Assembly: GCA_011799875.1 (NCBI GenBank)
Contig: CM022302.1
Coordinates: 186,302,942-186,366,941, forward strand
Direction: 5' to 3'
DNA length: 64,000 nucleotides
From: Thinopyrum elongatum
Lineage: Eukaryota; Streptophyta; Magnoliopsida; Poales; Poaceae
Below the pieces are notes generated by a model, which worked only from the letters and a program-made list of their open reading frames with translations, was not told where the DNA came from and ran no database searches. The stretch's first letter is position 1. The number at the start of each line of letters is the position of its first letter. Shown here piece by piece: positions 13,097 through 24,578 of this stretch. The position numbers were made by a program, and so were the translations under genes.

Positions 13097-13329
13097 ACAA
13101 GATGTGTGTGATACGCGGCAAACATGTCTGTAATGAGAAATGTGTGCGAAGACCAACAATAACACAGACGATTGCTGCTAATAAGCCGTGTGATTTGCTT
13201 TGTCTACAGAAGAATAACATATATATATATAACTAAAATAAACATCCAATTACATAAGTGACTATACAGATCATTCGCACACACCTCAATAAACAATTGC
13301 ATGCATTCTAAACTAGGAGAAACGATCGT

Positions 13330-14109
13330 CTAGTCATCTACTTCTTGTGACGCTCCCGCCACTGCTCTGTGGCTCGATCCCTCGTCTGGGGCAGGAAGAA
13401 GACACTTCATCTTGTCAATGATCCGCCTTTACATCTCGTAGCTTGTGTACACGTCCTTGGCTGCGTACTTGACGTGTTCTTCATCCAGTCTCTGATGCCA
13501 GACACTGTGCCAGGCGTTCTTGTCCTTCTTGCTCTCATCCTTCATGTTCATGTAGTAGGGGTCGATGATGGCCGAGGCGAGGTCAACCAGGGAGTTCTAT
13601 TTGTTGTTGTTGCTGCCCTAGACCTTGCAGTGCTCATGGATGTTGACAAGATTCTGGCAGGTCAAGCCCGAAACCTTGAGTGCTTTTAGTCGGTGGTGGT
13701 GTCCACTGTAGCGAAACTGTAGTCGGAGTTGTTGATAAACCTGGAGAAATGCTCGCAAGGCCTTGTGGCCAGGTGGTAGTAGTAGATGAGGACGTCATGT
13801 CACACGCACAAATGGGCGATGGCAACCTTCTGATCATGCCCGGCATGACTGCTGGTGAACTCAAGGTCGAAGCCGACTACTTGGTAATTGTCCTCAGGAA
13901 GCAACTACTCCCTAGTTTGGATGGAGCTCTCCACCGAGACCGGCTCGTTCGTCTACACCACCGAGAGGGCCTTCCCCCTCACGTGAGTGTCCACTATGTG
14001 ATGCGTGGTGAACTACCCCCCGTTGTCGTCGTCGGCCGCTGGGAGTGCCATTAGAGCCACGGGGAGCACCATTGGAACTGCTGGATGTCCTCTCTGTATG
14101 TGTCATCAT
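13330..14109 (-). pseudogene. Captured WRN-type 3'-5' exonuclease (DEDD family) pseudogene
   Basis: The minus-strand reading starts at an ATG at 14109. It passes a Ser/Gly-rich N-terminus, a segment HHIVDTHV...VSVESSIQT, the Exo I motif VVGFDLEF (Asp and Glu of the DEDD site), VAIAHLCV, the Exo II region NNSDYSFATVD and the Exo III region KYAAKD, and ends SQEVDD at 13330. This is the Werner-like 3'-5' exonuclease fold found in a large grass protein family. Proteins of this type remove nucleotides from DNA 3' ends. At least four in-frame stops and one frameshift (after TVDTTTD) make it a pseudogene. It lies in CACTA-1 between the 84-bp repeats and the next ORF. Confidence 0.82.
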
Positions 14110-14510
14110 CGGTGTGCTTATTTTGTCGTGTGGCATGAGACATGAAGGTAAATGGCCGCAGGAATAAATGGGGGCTGGGCTGCTTGGATTCTTAGCGCGT
14201 CCGCATGGCTGTTTTTGCAATGGGTAACTGCAGTGTGCCGCTGCGCCCGGCGCAACCACATGCATAATGGCAGCACGAACGTACGTGATCGTGCGCCGGC
14301 CCCAAACACTGGCAGCACGCATGGAGGGACGAGGGAAGAGTGCCCGGAGGGATGCGAGAGCAGACCACGCGCGGCAGGATGCGAGCAGAGCGCGCCGCGG
14401 CTGCCTCAACCGTGAGAAAACACACGCATATAGCAGTTGAACACGCAGGGTAAGGTCGTCTACAAGCCAGCCGGTAGTTGTGACGCTGTGTAGAGAGCGG
14501 CCGTGTGCTA

Positions 14511-14749
14511 CTACCTTCGTCTTGGTCTATTAGTCCCCTTTATATTCTATGCCATATTTTGACCTTAAATTTAACTAACAAAAAGATAATGCATGTTATA
14601 AAAATTATATAATTGGAAACTATGTTCAAATACAAATCCAATGATATAATCTTTGGCGACATGCATTCATATTTTATTACTTAAATCTCTAGTCAAAATT
14701 TGGCACAAAAATACAAAGACGACTTATAAACGAGGACTAGGATAGTAGG
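14511..14749. mobile_element. Stowaway-like MITE
   Basis: A 239-bp A/T-rich segment with inverted ends CTACCTTCGTCTTGGTC... and, inverted, CCTACTATCCTAGTCCTCG.... It is flanked by TA on both sides (14509-14510 and 14750-14751). The ends are imperfect. Size, TA target and end sequence fit Tc1/mariner-derived Stowaway MITEs of grasses. It has no coding capacity. Confidence 0.6.
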
Positions 14750-15015
14750 TAATTAAATCGCAAACATTTTTTTATTAACCGTATGTGTACGTGTCCTTTC
14801 GTCCTCCTCTCACACGTCTTGTCACCCTGCTACCGCAGACGGCTTCGAACGCAAGCTTGAGCAGCGCGCGGGGGCATTCTTTTGGTCAAACGGTGGCTCG
14901 AAGTAGCGCCAATGAATCGTCGGTGAGCCCGTTCTCGCGCAACCGTGCAGGTTCCCGTGCAAGCTTCCCACCCAACTTGGTGAAATCCACCAAAATCCCA
15001 ATGCTTATCGGCCAG

Positions 15016-15025
15016 CTATATAAAC
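15016..15025 (+). promoter_or_regulatory. TATA box upstream of the Arg/Ala-rich ORF
   Basis: CTATATAAAC lies 81 bp before the ATG at 15106, with a pyrimidine-rich leader between them, as in a plant core promoter. Confidence 0.55.
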
Positions 15026-15824
15026 ACTCACGGCCGGCGAGTCCTGCGTCACATTTTCCCCTCCCTCCCTGTAGCTTATCTCGTCCGCTTCTCCAACAAT
15101 CGCCAATGGCACCAGTCCGTCGTTGTCGCTCAGCCACTCCGCCGTCATCAGAGGACAGCTCTAGCTGGGAGGCTGCACTGCAGCGGCAGCGCAGTCCCCG
15201 GCGTAGTGTAGTGTGCGTGGCGTCCCTGTTGGGTGTGCACAGAACACCCACCACATGCTCCGCCGCTGCTGCCCGTCAGCAGCTGTTGCCAGCCGCTGTT
15301 GCCACCACCCCACAGTCTGCCGCCGTGGCCGCCACACCACCGTCGAAAGCCAGGGCCATCGCCCGCTCTGCCGCTGCGGGCCGAAGGCAGGAGGTGGCCG
15401 TCGTGGCCACCACCCCACTGTCGGCCACCGTGGCCATCACCAGCTCCGCCACCGTGGCCCGAAGGCGGGAGGTGGTGGGTCGTGGCCGCCACCCCACCGT
15501 CGGCCGCCATGGCCGCCTGCCCACCGTCAACCGCTGGGGTCATCACCCGCTCCGCCACCGCCGCCCGAAGGTGGGAGGCGGAGGTGGAGGCCCGCACGTG
15601 CTTCAACGACCTTGCGCGCTACATCGAGTTCCTGCGGGAGGAGGAGGAGCGCCTCGTCGTGCACGCAAAGAGCCTTACCGCCGCCATGGCCACAGCACAC
15701 GCCGCCGTGAGGCGAGGAATCAGGAGATCTATGAGGAGTCCCGCCGCTTAGAGAGGGGTCGTCTGAAGCGGCAGAGGGCGCTCGAGGTGAGGGTCGATGA
15801 AGGTGCAACAGCGGCTGATGCGGC

Positions 15825-17679
15825 TTGAAGCTACGTCGGTATTTCCCCAAAGAGGAAGGGATGATGCAGCACAGCGGCGGTAGGTATTTCCCTCAGTGAT
15901 GAAACCAAGGTTATCGAACCAGTAGGAGAACCAAGCAACACTACGTAAACAGCACCTGCACACAAATAACAAATACTTGCAACCCGACGTGTAAAAGGGG
16001 TTGTCAATCCCTTTCGGGCAACGGCGCCAAAAATTGGCAAACAGACATGAGAGAGTAGTAAATATTGATAGATCGAATGCCAAATAAAATAAAGTGCAAC
16101 AAAGGTATTTTTGTATTTTTGGTTTAATAGATCTAAAAATAAAAGCAAAGGAAAATAGATCGCAAAGGCAAATATATTAAAGAAGAGACCCGGGGGCCGT
16201 AGGTTTCACTAGTGGCTTCTCTCGAGAAAAATAGCAAACGGTGGGTGAACAAATTACTGCTGGGCAATTGATAGAACTTCAAATAATCATGACGATATCC
16301 AGGCAATGATCATTATATAGGCATCACGTCCAAGATTAGTAGACCGACTCCTGCCTGCATCTACTACTATTACTCCACACATCAACCGCTATCCGCATGC
16401 ATCTAGTGTATTAAGTTCATGGAGAAACGGAGTAATGAAATAAGAACGATGACATGATGTAGACAAGATCTATTTATGTAGAAATAGACCCCATTGTTTT
16501 ATCCTTAGTAGCAACGATACATACGTGTCGGTTCCCCTTCTGTCACTGGGATCAAGCACCGTAAGATCGAACCCACTACAAAGCACCTCTTCCCATTGCA
16601 AGATAAATAGATCAAGTTGGCCAAACAAAACCCAAATATCGGAGAAGAAATACAAGGCTATAAGCAATCATGCATATAAGAGATCAAATAAGACTCAAAT
16701 AACTTTCATGGATAAAAAGATAGATCTGATCATAAACTCAAAGTTCATTGGATCCCAACAAACACACCGCAAAAAAGAGTTACATCATATGGATCTCCAA
16801 GAGACCATTGTATTGAGAATCAAACGAGAGAGAGAAAGCCATCTAGCTACTAACTACGGACCCGTAGGTCTACAAAGAACTACTCACGCATCATCAGAGA
16901 GGCACCAATGAGGATGATGAACCCCTCCGTGATGGTGTCTAGATTGGATCTGGTGGTTCTGGAACTTGCGGCGGCTGGAATTGATTTTCGTCGACTCCCC
17001 AAGGGTTTCTGGAATATTGGGGTATTTGTAGAGTAAAGAGGCAGTTCGGGGGGCACCCGAGGTGGGCACAACCCACCAGGGCGCGCCTGGGCCTCCAGGC
17101 GCGCCTTGGTGGGTTGTGCTCCCCTCGGAGCACCCCCCAGGCGCTTCTCCGGCCCACCGGATGTCTTCTGGTCCAAAAAAATCCACAAAAAGTTTCGCTG
17201 CGTTTGGACTCCGTTTGATATTGATTTCCTACAATGTAAAAAACATGCAAAAAAACAGCAACTGGCACTTGGCACTATGTCAATAGGTTAGTACCAAAAA
17301 ATGATATAAAATGACTATAAAATGATTGCAAATCATTCAAGAATGATAATATAACAGCATGGAACAATAAAAAACCAGCCGCGCCCTGGTGGGTTATGCT
17401 CCCCTCGGAGCACCCCCCAGGCGCTTCTCCGGCCCACCGGATGTCTTCTGGTCCAAAAAAATCCACAAAAAGTTTCGCTGCGTTTGGACTCCGTTTGATA
17501 TTGATTTCCTGCAATGTAAAAAACATGCAAAAAAACAGCAACTGGCACTTGGCACTATGTCAATAGGTTAGTACCAAAAAATGATATAAAATGACTATAA
17601 AATGATTGTAAATCATTCAAGAATAATAATATAACAACATGGAACAATAAAAAATTATAGATACATTGGAGACGTATTA
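15825..17679 (-). repeat. Solo LTR, second Gypsy family, with internal tandem duplication
   Basis: Minus orientation. The right end reads GGAGACGTATTA (normally ...GTATCA) and the left end TTGAAGCTACGTCGG. A 5-bp duplication GCGGC flanks it (15820-15824 and 17680-17684). It is related to, but clearly distinct from, the LTR at 11509. No internal region is present. Length is 1855 bp, enlarged by a 280-bp tandem duplication. Confidence 0.88.
17101..17660. repeat. 280-bp tandem duplication inside the solo LTR
   Basis: 17101-17380 and 17381-17660 are nearly identical at an exact 280-bp offset (for example GCGCTTCTCCGGCCCACCGG at 17141 and 17421). The unit spans the LTR start in its own orientation, up to the G/C-rich palindromic block. 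Confidence 0.95.
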
Positions 17680-17700
17680 GCGGCAGGCACCGTATTGTAG

Positions 17701-18189
17701 TTGTCCAGCTAATCGGTAGGCTCCACCTCCTCTGCCTCTTACTAAGCGCGCTCGGCAGAGGAGAGGCTGGCGGAAGTAGTATAAAGCCCCTCCGTAGTAG
17801 TAGTAGTATTTAGGGGCTATTTTGTTCAGTTCATCTGACTATAGATGTGGTTGAACTGTACTACGTACTTAAAATTAGATAGTATATATAGTTGAACTAG
17901 CTATTTCAGTACGTGGTTGGCAACAATTGGGGAAAAGTTTGGTCGGTTCAGCTGTCAAGTTTAACTGTTTGTATAAAGAATGACTGCTTAATCTATGAAT
18001 GAAATTTATGCTTACTGAATTTCAGTTGCAAAATTAGATAGTGCAAGTGATTTTTACCTGCATATTTTGACAAATGGCAGGGTTACAAGGTTGAGAAAGG
18101 GCAAAGATACTAGATCAACAAATGTCAATCATTCCAATTGACAAATAGCAATATACCCAATATGACAGATGCAAATCTGTCAAATTGTC
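17701..18189. other. CACTA-1 interior, nothing recognised
   Basis: About 490 bp of A/T-rich sequence after the broken ORF. I see no gene, repeat unit or terminal inverted repeat here. It may be a 3' untranslated or intergenic part of the transposon. Confidence 0.5.
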
Positions 18190-18288
18190 TGTACATGGTT
18201 GCACACGGATCATCCAAAAAAACCGTTTGCGTTGAAGGGATGTACAAATCTTGTGTGCCAGATTTTCTCTTGGCTTAGCGGCGAAGTC
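18190..18288. repeat. 96-bp tandem repeat, copy left of the Tat insertion
   Basis: One unit containing CCGTTTGCGTTGAAGGGATG and TTCTCTTGGCTTAGCGGCGAAG. The remaining units lie at 39047-39400, so the array was split by the Tat element, whose duplication AAGTC falls at the unit border. Confidence 0.75.
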
Positions 18289-19199
18289 TGTCGGTGCAAC
18301 AAACCCTGGGTCCGTTGCCCAGACCGTGCACATGCCCGAGACCAAGATTGCAACATCCAAGACAAGGCCAAGATGAAGAGATAGGCCCTTTGAGGAATCA
18401 AAGGGCAGGTTGAGAAGACCAAGTCAAGCCAAGGAGCAAGACACCGCTAAGGAAAAACCTCCCTTGCCGGGCAAGAGAGCCTGGCGAGGTGAAGGTTGCC
18501 CCGGAAGCAAGCCTCAAGACCGCCCCGGCAAGCCTGCTAGGTCCTACGAAGGCAAAATACCCCGCCAAGGCTTCACTGCCCCACCTCACAGCGATGCAAG
18601 TCATCGATCGGTGCGGTGTCAAGCCCCAAGATGACTAAGTGGCTGCCTTTTGCCACATGACAGCCATTTCCTACAGGAATCACCTCCAAATGACACCCGT
18701 CCAGCGACGTGTCATGCGGACAGGAGAGAAGGTGGCCAAACAGCCCGGCAAGGCATGCCGGGCAGGACATGATGTGACACTAAGCGGCACATTTAATGCA
18801 TACTGATGTCTGCAGAGTAGATGTGATAGCACTGTTTGCTATCTAATCAGTACACAATGACTGATTTGCCACTCCGGTGACCCCTTGATCTATAAAAGGA
18901 GGCCCATGGCAACCATAGAAAGGATTCGGACCCTTGTACACTCGTACGCGCATAGCTGCTCTCACCCCGTGGCAACCCTGCCGGGTAAGAGCGCTTTTTT
19001 TCCACCACCATCCACCATCAATCCACCAAAGCAGGTATAGGGTTTTACGCCTCGCGGCGGCCCGAACCTGGGTAAAACTGCCCGTGTGATCTCTGCCGTG
19101 CTGCGCTGCGCTCCTCCGCTCTTTGTGCAATGTGCTCAGTCCCCCTGCCGAACCAAAAGGGGCTCATGGCCCCATAGGTGACCGCGGTTTCCCAGGACA
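18289..19199 (+). repeat. 5' LTR of the Tat element
   Basis: 911 bp, TGTCGGTGCAAC...CCAGGACA. A TATA box, CTATAAAAGG, lies at about 18890-18899. A partner of 913 bp is at 38134. Confidence 0.92.
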
Positions 19200-19203
19200 T
19201 CTT

Positions 19204-19222
19204 TGGCGTACCAGGTAGGGGG
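19204..19222 (+). other. Tat primer-binding site
   Basis: TGGCGTACCAGGTAGGGGG, four bases after the LTR, as in other grass Tat-type elements. Confidence 0.7.
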
Positions 19223-19285
19223 CAGCGCTTGCGCGAACCCGAGAAGTGTACGAAGCGCGTCATCTTTACCGCCATCTTCTTCATC

Positions 19286-21667
19286 AATGGCTCCATCGTC
19301 CATGGTGCCCAAGAAGAAGCCCGACGCCGTAGCTCATCCATCCACCTCGAAGGCCCCGCCGCATGCGATCGCCGATGCCGTGGGGACTACGGGGACGCCT
19401 GGGGGTGCGGACGCTGCGGGCGACGTGGTCGGCGCGGGCGGAGTCGTTACCACCTCCCCTGCGGCCGAAGCAGGAGCAGGGGGCACCGGAGAAGGATAGC
19501 ACCAACTACATCCCAGCGGCCACGCCCCACGAGGTACGGGAGGAGAGGTCATTCTGTCTACACCTCTCTGTCCGGCCAAAGGGCACAGCCACAGTGGGGG
19601 TACTCGCTCTGGGGTAATCGCAACTCCCCGACCGCTCCCACCGTGGTTGCGACCACAGAGCATGCGCCACCCCCGGAACGAGCTGACCCAGCCGCTACGC
19701 TAAATGGAGCCGCTGGCCCTCAAGCGCCTCCACCTCATCACCACACCATCCAGGCGGCCGGCTCATGACGACGAGAGCACGGCGCGACCGCTACCGGCAT
19801 CGTCAGGTGCTGGGCGACGTTACGGTCTTCATCGACATCCATGCCAAGCACCGCTTCGGAGGCCATGGCGCGGGCCCAGCTGCTGTTGAAATTTCCGTCG
19901 GCAGCCGATCAGATGGATGAGTGGAGAGCCACCATTCAGAGTCTGATTGGCTTCGCCGAGGCAGGAGGATCGCAGCGGGCTGGCCCGCCATGGCCTCCCC
20001 ATGTAGCGACAATGGCCCATGCTGCTGGCCGTGCGGATGGGGCCACTCCTACGGTGCAGTCCCCTCCACGGCAGCTGGCGCGGGAGCCGCGCAACCAAGA
20101 ACCCGATGACGTCTTGATGGCTTCGTCCAACCCTCGAGCGCGTCAAGGCCAACTGCGAGTCCTGGAGGACAGGTAGAGGGAAGGCGCGTGTGTCACCACC
20201 GAGCGACACCGCAATGCCCACCGCCAGTCCGACAGGCACGATGGCCCCGACATCGACGAGCCCGCACTTGCTGAAGGTGAGTACCTGCCTTTCGAGGCTG
20301 GGTGCCCTGCCTTCACCCGCGAGCTGCGACAAGTCCGTTGGCCGTCCACTCGCATGTTCAAGCCGGATATACCAGAGAAGTATGACGGGAGGCTGAACCC
20401 GGCAGAGTTCTTGAGCATCTACACCATAACTATTCAAGCTGCCAGGGGAAGAGATGAGAAGGTATTCGCCAACTACTTCTCTTTGGCACTCCAGCCAAAT
20501 GTGAGGTCCTGGCTGATGCACCTGCCGGAGAACTCCATTTCGACATGGGCTGACCTGTGCCACGAGTTCGTTGGCGCCTTCACGGGCAGCCATCAAGAAC
20601 CAGGGCGGCCCAGCGACTTTTAGCTTCTCCCGCAGAAGGAAGGCGAGAGCCTGCGGAAATACATGCAGAGATTCAGCCGAGTCCACAGGAATATTCCAGA
20701 CATCCACGCGGCAGCTGTGATAACTGTGTTCCAGTCTAACATGCGCAGTCGTCGGATACGTTCCAAGATGAACGTTCGATTGCCCAAGACTGTGAATGAG
20801 CTTTACACTCTGGTGGATAAGTGTGCTCGAATAGAGGAAGGGAGAAAGCTCCCCGGAGAAGAGGACGGCGCCGACATCTATTCAGAGGATGATGATGAGG
20901 CCACCAGTCAAAAGAAGAAGAACAAGAAGCGCAACAAAAGGCGCAAGGATAAAGCAGTGATGACCGTTGAGGGATCGGGCACGCCTAGTGCGGCAAGAAA
21001 GCCAAGGCTGAGATACCCGGCAAGGAAGTGGCCGCGTGCACTGATTGCCGGGAAGTCGCGGCTGCCAAGAAGGCTGGGAAAGGCGATGGCCCGTACTACA
21101 AGATCCATCGGACCAAGGGCCATGATCTCCAGGAGTGTCATCAGGTTGAGCAGCTTGTCAAGAAGCAGAGGGCTGAATATGAGAAGCGGGAGAAAGAGAA
21201 AGGTCAGAATGGCGCTGGCGGAAAGGGCCGGGGGGGCGGAGCAGGCCGCCCCCGGCAAGGCTCCTCAGAATCAAGGGAAGCCCGTCGGAGGCCGTGAGAA
21301 GGAGGATTGCAACGATGAGAGCGATGGAGGAGATGAAGAGGAAACCAGCGAGCTGGAATTCCAGAAAGCCACTGACGCCCTGTGCATTGACGGGGGTGCA
21401 TCTTTGCACTCCTCCCACAGCCAACTTAAATGGTGGGCGCATGAAGTCAATGCCGTGGAGCCAGCGGCAGACTCTCAAAGGCCGCTCAAGTGGTCCCGCA
21501 CACCCATCATCTTCGACGAAGAGGACCACCCTGACCACACCACTGCGGTAGGGTGCTTGTCGTTGTTGGTATCACCAACAATCCACAACCTCAAAGTCAC
21601 AAAGATGCTGGTTGACAACGGGACCGGGTTGAATCTGATTTCTTCAAAGGTCATTAGCAAACTCTAG
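19286..21667 (+). pseudogene. Tat gag and start of protease (broken)
   Basis: A Pro/Ala-rich N-terminus (MAPSSMVPKKKPDAV, 19286) changes frame before 19841. The conserved gag body is KMF-type: MFKPDIPEKYDGRLNPAEF at 20354, FANYFSLALQPNVRSWL and the trailing RKYMQRFSRVHRNIPDIH. A basic segment follows, then a zinc-ligand region read in another frame (CTDC...KIHRTKGHDLQEC, 21028-21180), and the frame returns near 21250. The protease-like site DNGTGLN appears at about 21616. Premature TAG codons are at 20174, 20621 and 21665. The start is a guess. Confidence 0.8.
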
Positions 21668-24578
21668 ATAGCAGAAGAAGAGCTCAAGGTTACTGGTACG
21701 TTTCAAGGAATCAACCCCGGCAGGAGTCGTCCTAAGGGGAAAATCGTGTTGCCGGTGACATTTGGGGGAGAGTTGAATTACTGGACTGAGAAGATCGTGC
21801 TTGATGTGGTTGACCTCCCCCTGCCATACAATGGAATCCTTGGTCACCCAGCTCTGGCCAAGTTCATGGCGGCATCCCACTATGCCTACAACACCTTGAA
21901 GATGCCAGGGCCGGTGGGCGTCATTTCCATTCCATCAGACGAGAAGGACGCAATTATTTCCGTGGACAAGATGTACTAGGAAGCAGTCGCGGCAGAGGCC
22001 ACTGAAGCTGCAGTCCCCGCCAAGAAAAGTAATGGAAAGAAGAAGGCTAACAGGGACGCCGGCAAGGAATCCGGGAAGCGTACCTCTTTGGGGTATGCTG
22101 CGCCTGTTGATGACTCGCTGGAGAGTTCCAATAGCAAGAGATCCAAGGCTTCTGCACCCGCTGTGAAAAAAGTCCCGGCAGGGCTGGCTGGCGCTGATGC
22201 TACTTTCACTATCAGCGCCACCCTCGATGACAAATAGGAAAGCGCGCTCATTGGCTTCCTGCGGGCGAATGTCGATGTGTTTGCCTGGCAACCGTCTGAC
22301 ATCCCCGGTGTTCCCAGGGAGGTAATCGAGCACCACCTTGATGTCTGCCCACATGCCCGGCCCGTCAAGCAGAAGGTCCGGAAGCAAGCTTTTGAGCGGC
22401 AACATTTTATTGCCAAGGAGATCAAGAAACTTGAGGCAGCTGGTCTGGTTAGGGGAGTGTTGCATCCAACGTGGTTAGCAAATCCTGTGGTGGTACGCAA
22501 AGCCAATGGGAAGTGGAGGTTGTGCATAGATTTTATGGATCTAAAAAAGGCATGCCTGAAGGACGCATTTCCCTTGTCGCGCATTGACTAGATTGTGGAT
22601 TCCACCTCCGAGTGTGACCTGCTTTCCTTCCTGGATGCCTACTCTGGATATCATCAGATCTTCATGTCCAAGGAAGACGAAGAGAAGACCGCGTTCATCA
22701 CCCTATGTGGCACATACTGCTTCGTGCGGATGCCTTTCGGGTTGAAGAGCGTCGGGTTCACTTTTGCAAGAGCAGTCCATATTGGCTTTGAGTCACAGTT
22801 GCACAGAAACATTGAGGCTTATATGGATGATATTGTGGTCAAGACCAAGGGCAAATCAACCCTCCTTCAGGATTTAGAAGAGACGTTTGCTAATCTGCGC
22901 AAGATCAACTTGAAGCTAAACCCGGAGAAGTGTGTGTTTGGCGTCCCTTTCGGCAAGCTACTTGGCTTCTTTGTGTCCCACCGGGGGATAGAGGCCAATC
23001 CCAACAAGATCAAGGCTATCGAGTAGATTCAAGCACCCAAGACAGTCAAGGACGTGAGGCATTTGACTGGGTGTGTTGCCGCGCTTAGCAGATTCATTTC
23101 CAAGTCTGCCGAGCGTACCTTGCCGTTCTTCAAGATTTTGAAAAAGGCAGGACCCATGGAGTGGACCCCAGAGGCAGACGCTGCACTACAAGATTTGAAG
23201 GCCTACCTTTCCTCTGTACCCACTCTGGTCGCTCCAAAACCTCAAGAGTCGTTGCTGCTATACTTGGTGGTAACTAATCAAGTGGTTAGCGCAGCACTGG
23301 TGGCACAGAGGGAAGTGGATGGAGCAGCAGACATAGCTGGTGTCCCTTCCGAGGAGGAAAGTGAGCACACCCCGGCAAGGTCAGATGCAGATCAAGATGG
23401 AGAAGAGCAGAGCAGCAGAAGTAGTTCTCTGGTCACGGCAAAGAAGAAAGTGGTGCAGCGCCCAGTATACTTCATTAGCTCCTTGTTGTAGGGGGCTAGA
23501 TCCAGGTACTCTGGCGTGCAAAAATTGATTTTTGGCCTTGTCATGGCCTCAAGGAAACTGCGCCATTACTTCCAAGCCCATGAGATCACAGTTGTCACCC
23601 GTTTCCCTTTGCAATGGATACTCCGAAACCCTGAGGCTACCGGCAGGATAGTGGAGTGGGCTTTGGAATTATCCAGCTTTTGTTTGAAGTTTGAGAGCAC
23701 ATCAACCATTCAGAGTAGAGCATTGGCAGAGTTTATTGCAGAATGGACGCCAACTCCTGACGAAGAGGTATTGGAGACAGTTCTTCCCGACAAGGAAACA
23801 CCCCAAGAATGGATCATGTATTTCGACGGTGCCTTCTCCCTACAAGGTGCAGGGTATGGCGTGCTTCTCGTTGCTCCCACTAGAGAGCACCTGAAGTACG
23901 TCGTCCAGATGCATTTTCCCTGGAAGGAGGCTACCAACAATACAACAGAGTATGAAGGGCTCCTTGCCGGGCTCAGAGTTGCAACAGAACTAGGGATCAA
24001 GAAGCTGATCATCCGCGGAGACTCACAACTTGTGGTGAGACAAGTCAACAAGGATTACCAAAGTCCATTGATGGAGGCATACGTTGAGGAAGTGAGAAAG
24101 TTGGAGGAGCGCTTTGAAGGATTGCAAACAGAGCACGTACCCCGTGCGAAAAACAACATTGCCGATCATCTGTCGAAGTGCACTGCACAAAAGCTCCCTG
24201 TGGAACCAAGAACTTTTGTTCTCCATCTGATTCAGCCCTCTGTATCCCCGGCAACAATGGCCAGAAAGAGGAGGAAACTGGACCCCGGCAAGCCTCTCCT
24301 GGTAGAACCTTCCGAGGATCCCGGCAGAAAGCTTGACGGGCACAACTCCCCTTCGGTCGCTGAGCTGCATCCTCCTGCCAGGCCACCGGTCCCCGCGGTC
24401 GAGGATTGCACTGTCACGAATGAGGAGGTGCCGTTAGTCCTTGTTGCCGAGCCACAGGATCCGCCTTGGGCATGGCACATAGTCCATTTCCTCCAAACTG
24501 GAGAACTTCCCGAAGAGCAAGAAGAAGCTGAAAGAGTAGCCTGGAGGGCCAGTATGTATCAGTTCGTTGGTGACACGC
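21668..24578 (+). pseudogene. Tat protease end, reverse transcriptase and two RNase H domains (broken)
   Basis: The same frame continues through RT (WRLCIDFMDLKKAC, FLDAYSGYHQI, RMPFGLKS) with the catalytic motif AYMDDIVVKT at about 22820. The RNase H remnant (LLLYLVVTNQ...) follows, and then a second, better preserved RNase H-like domain at about 23800-24200 (MYFDGAFSLQGAGYGVLL, TEYEGLLAGL, RGDSQLVV). TAG codons interrupt at 21977, 22235, 22589, 23024 and 23489. The dual RNase H marks the Tat lineage. The reading is cut at 24578 by the Athila insertion. It would have made and processed element cDNA. Confidence 0.88.

Larger units (their letters stand above)
15106..17700 (+). pseudogene. CACTA-1 Arg/Ala-rich ORF with coiled-coil tail, interrupted by a solo LTR
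   Basis: The ATG at 15106 (MAPVRRCRSATPPSSEDSSS) was chosen because it follows a TATA box and a typical leader. The middle is Ala/Val/Pro-rich low complexity. A frame change then exposes ARYIEFLREEEERLVVHAKS, and the first frame resumes with EESRRLERGRLKRQRALEVR, both likely helical coiled coil. At 15824 the gene is cut by a solo LTR. Because LTR plus duplicated target is 1860 bp (a multiple of three), the frame resumes after 17684 and ends at TAG 17698-17700. I do not recognise a domain. Low-complexity GC-rich DNA makes frame choice in the middle uncertain. Confidence 0.5.

Noticed and set aside
14785..15105. N-terminal extension of the frame that includes the 15106 ORF
   Set aside because: It would run upstream of the TATA box and leader, so the ATG at 15106 is more plausible.
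15148..15606. Several long overlapping frames on both strands
   Set aside because: Shadow frames in G/C-rich low-complexity sequence with Pro/Ala/Arg/Gly bias and no domain.
19045..19341. Minus-strand frames across the Tat LTR and leader
   Set aside because: Overlap LTR, primer-binding site and the gag start; shadow frames.
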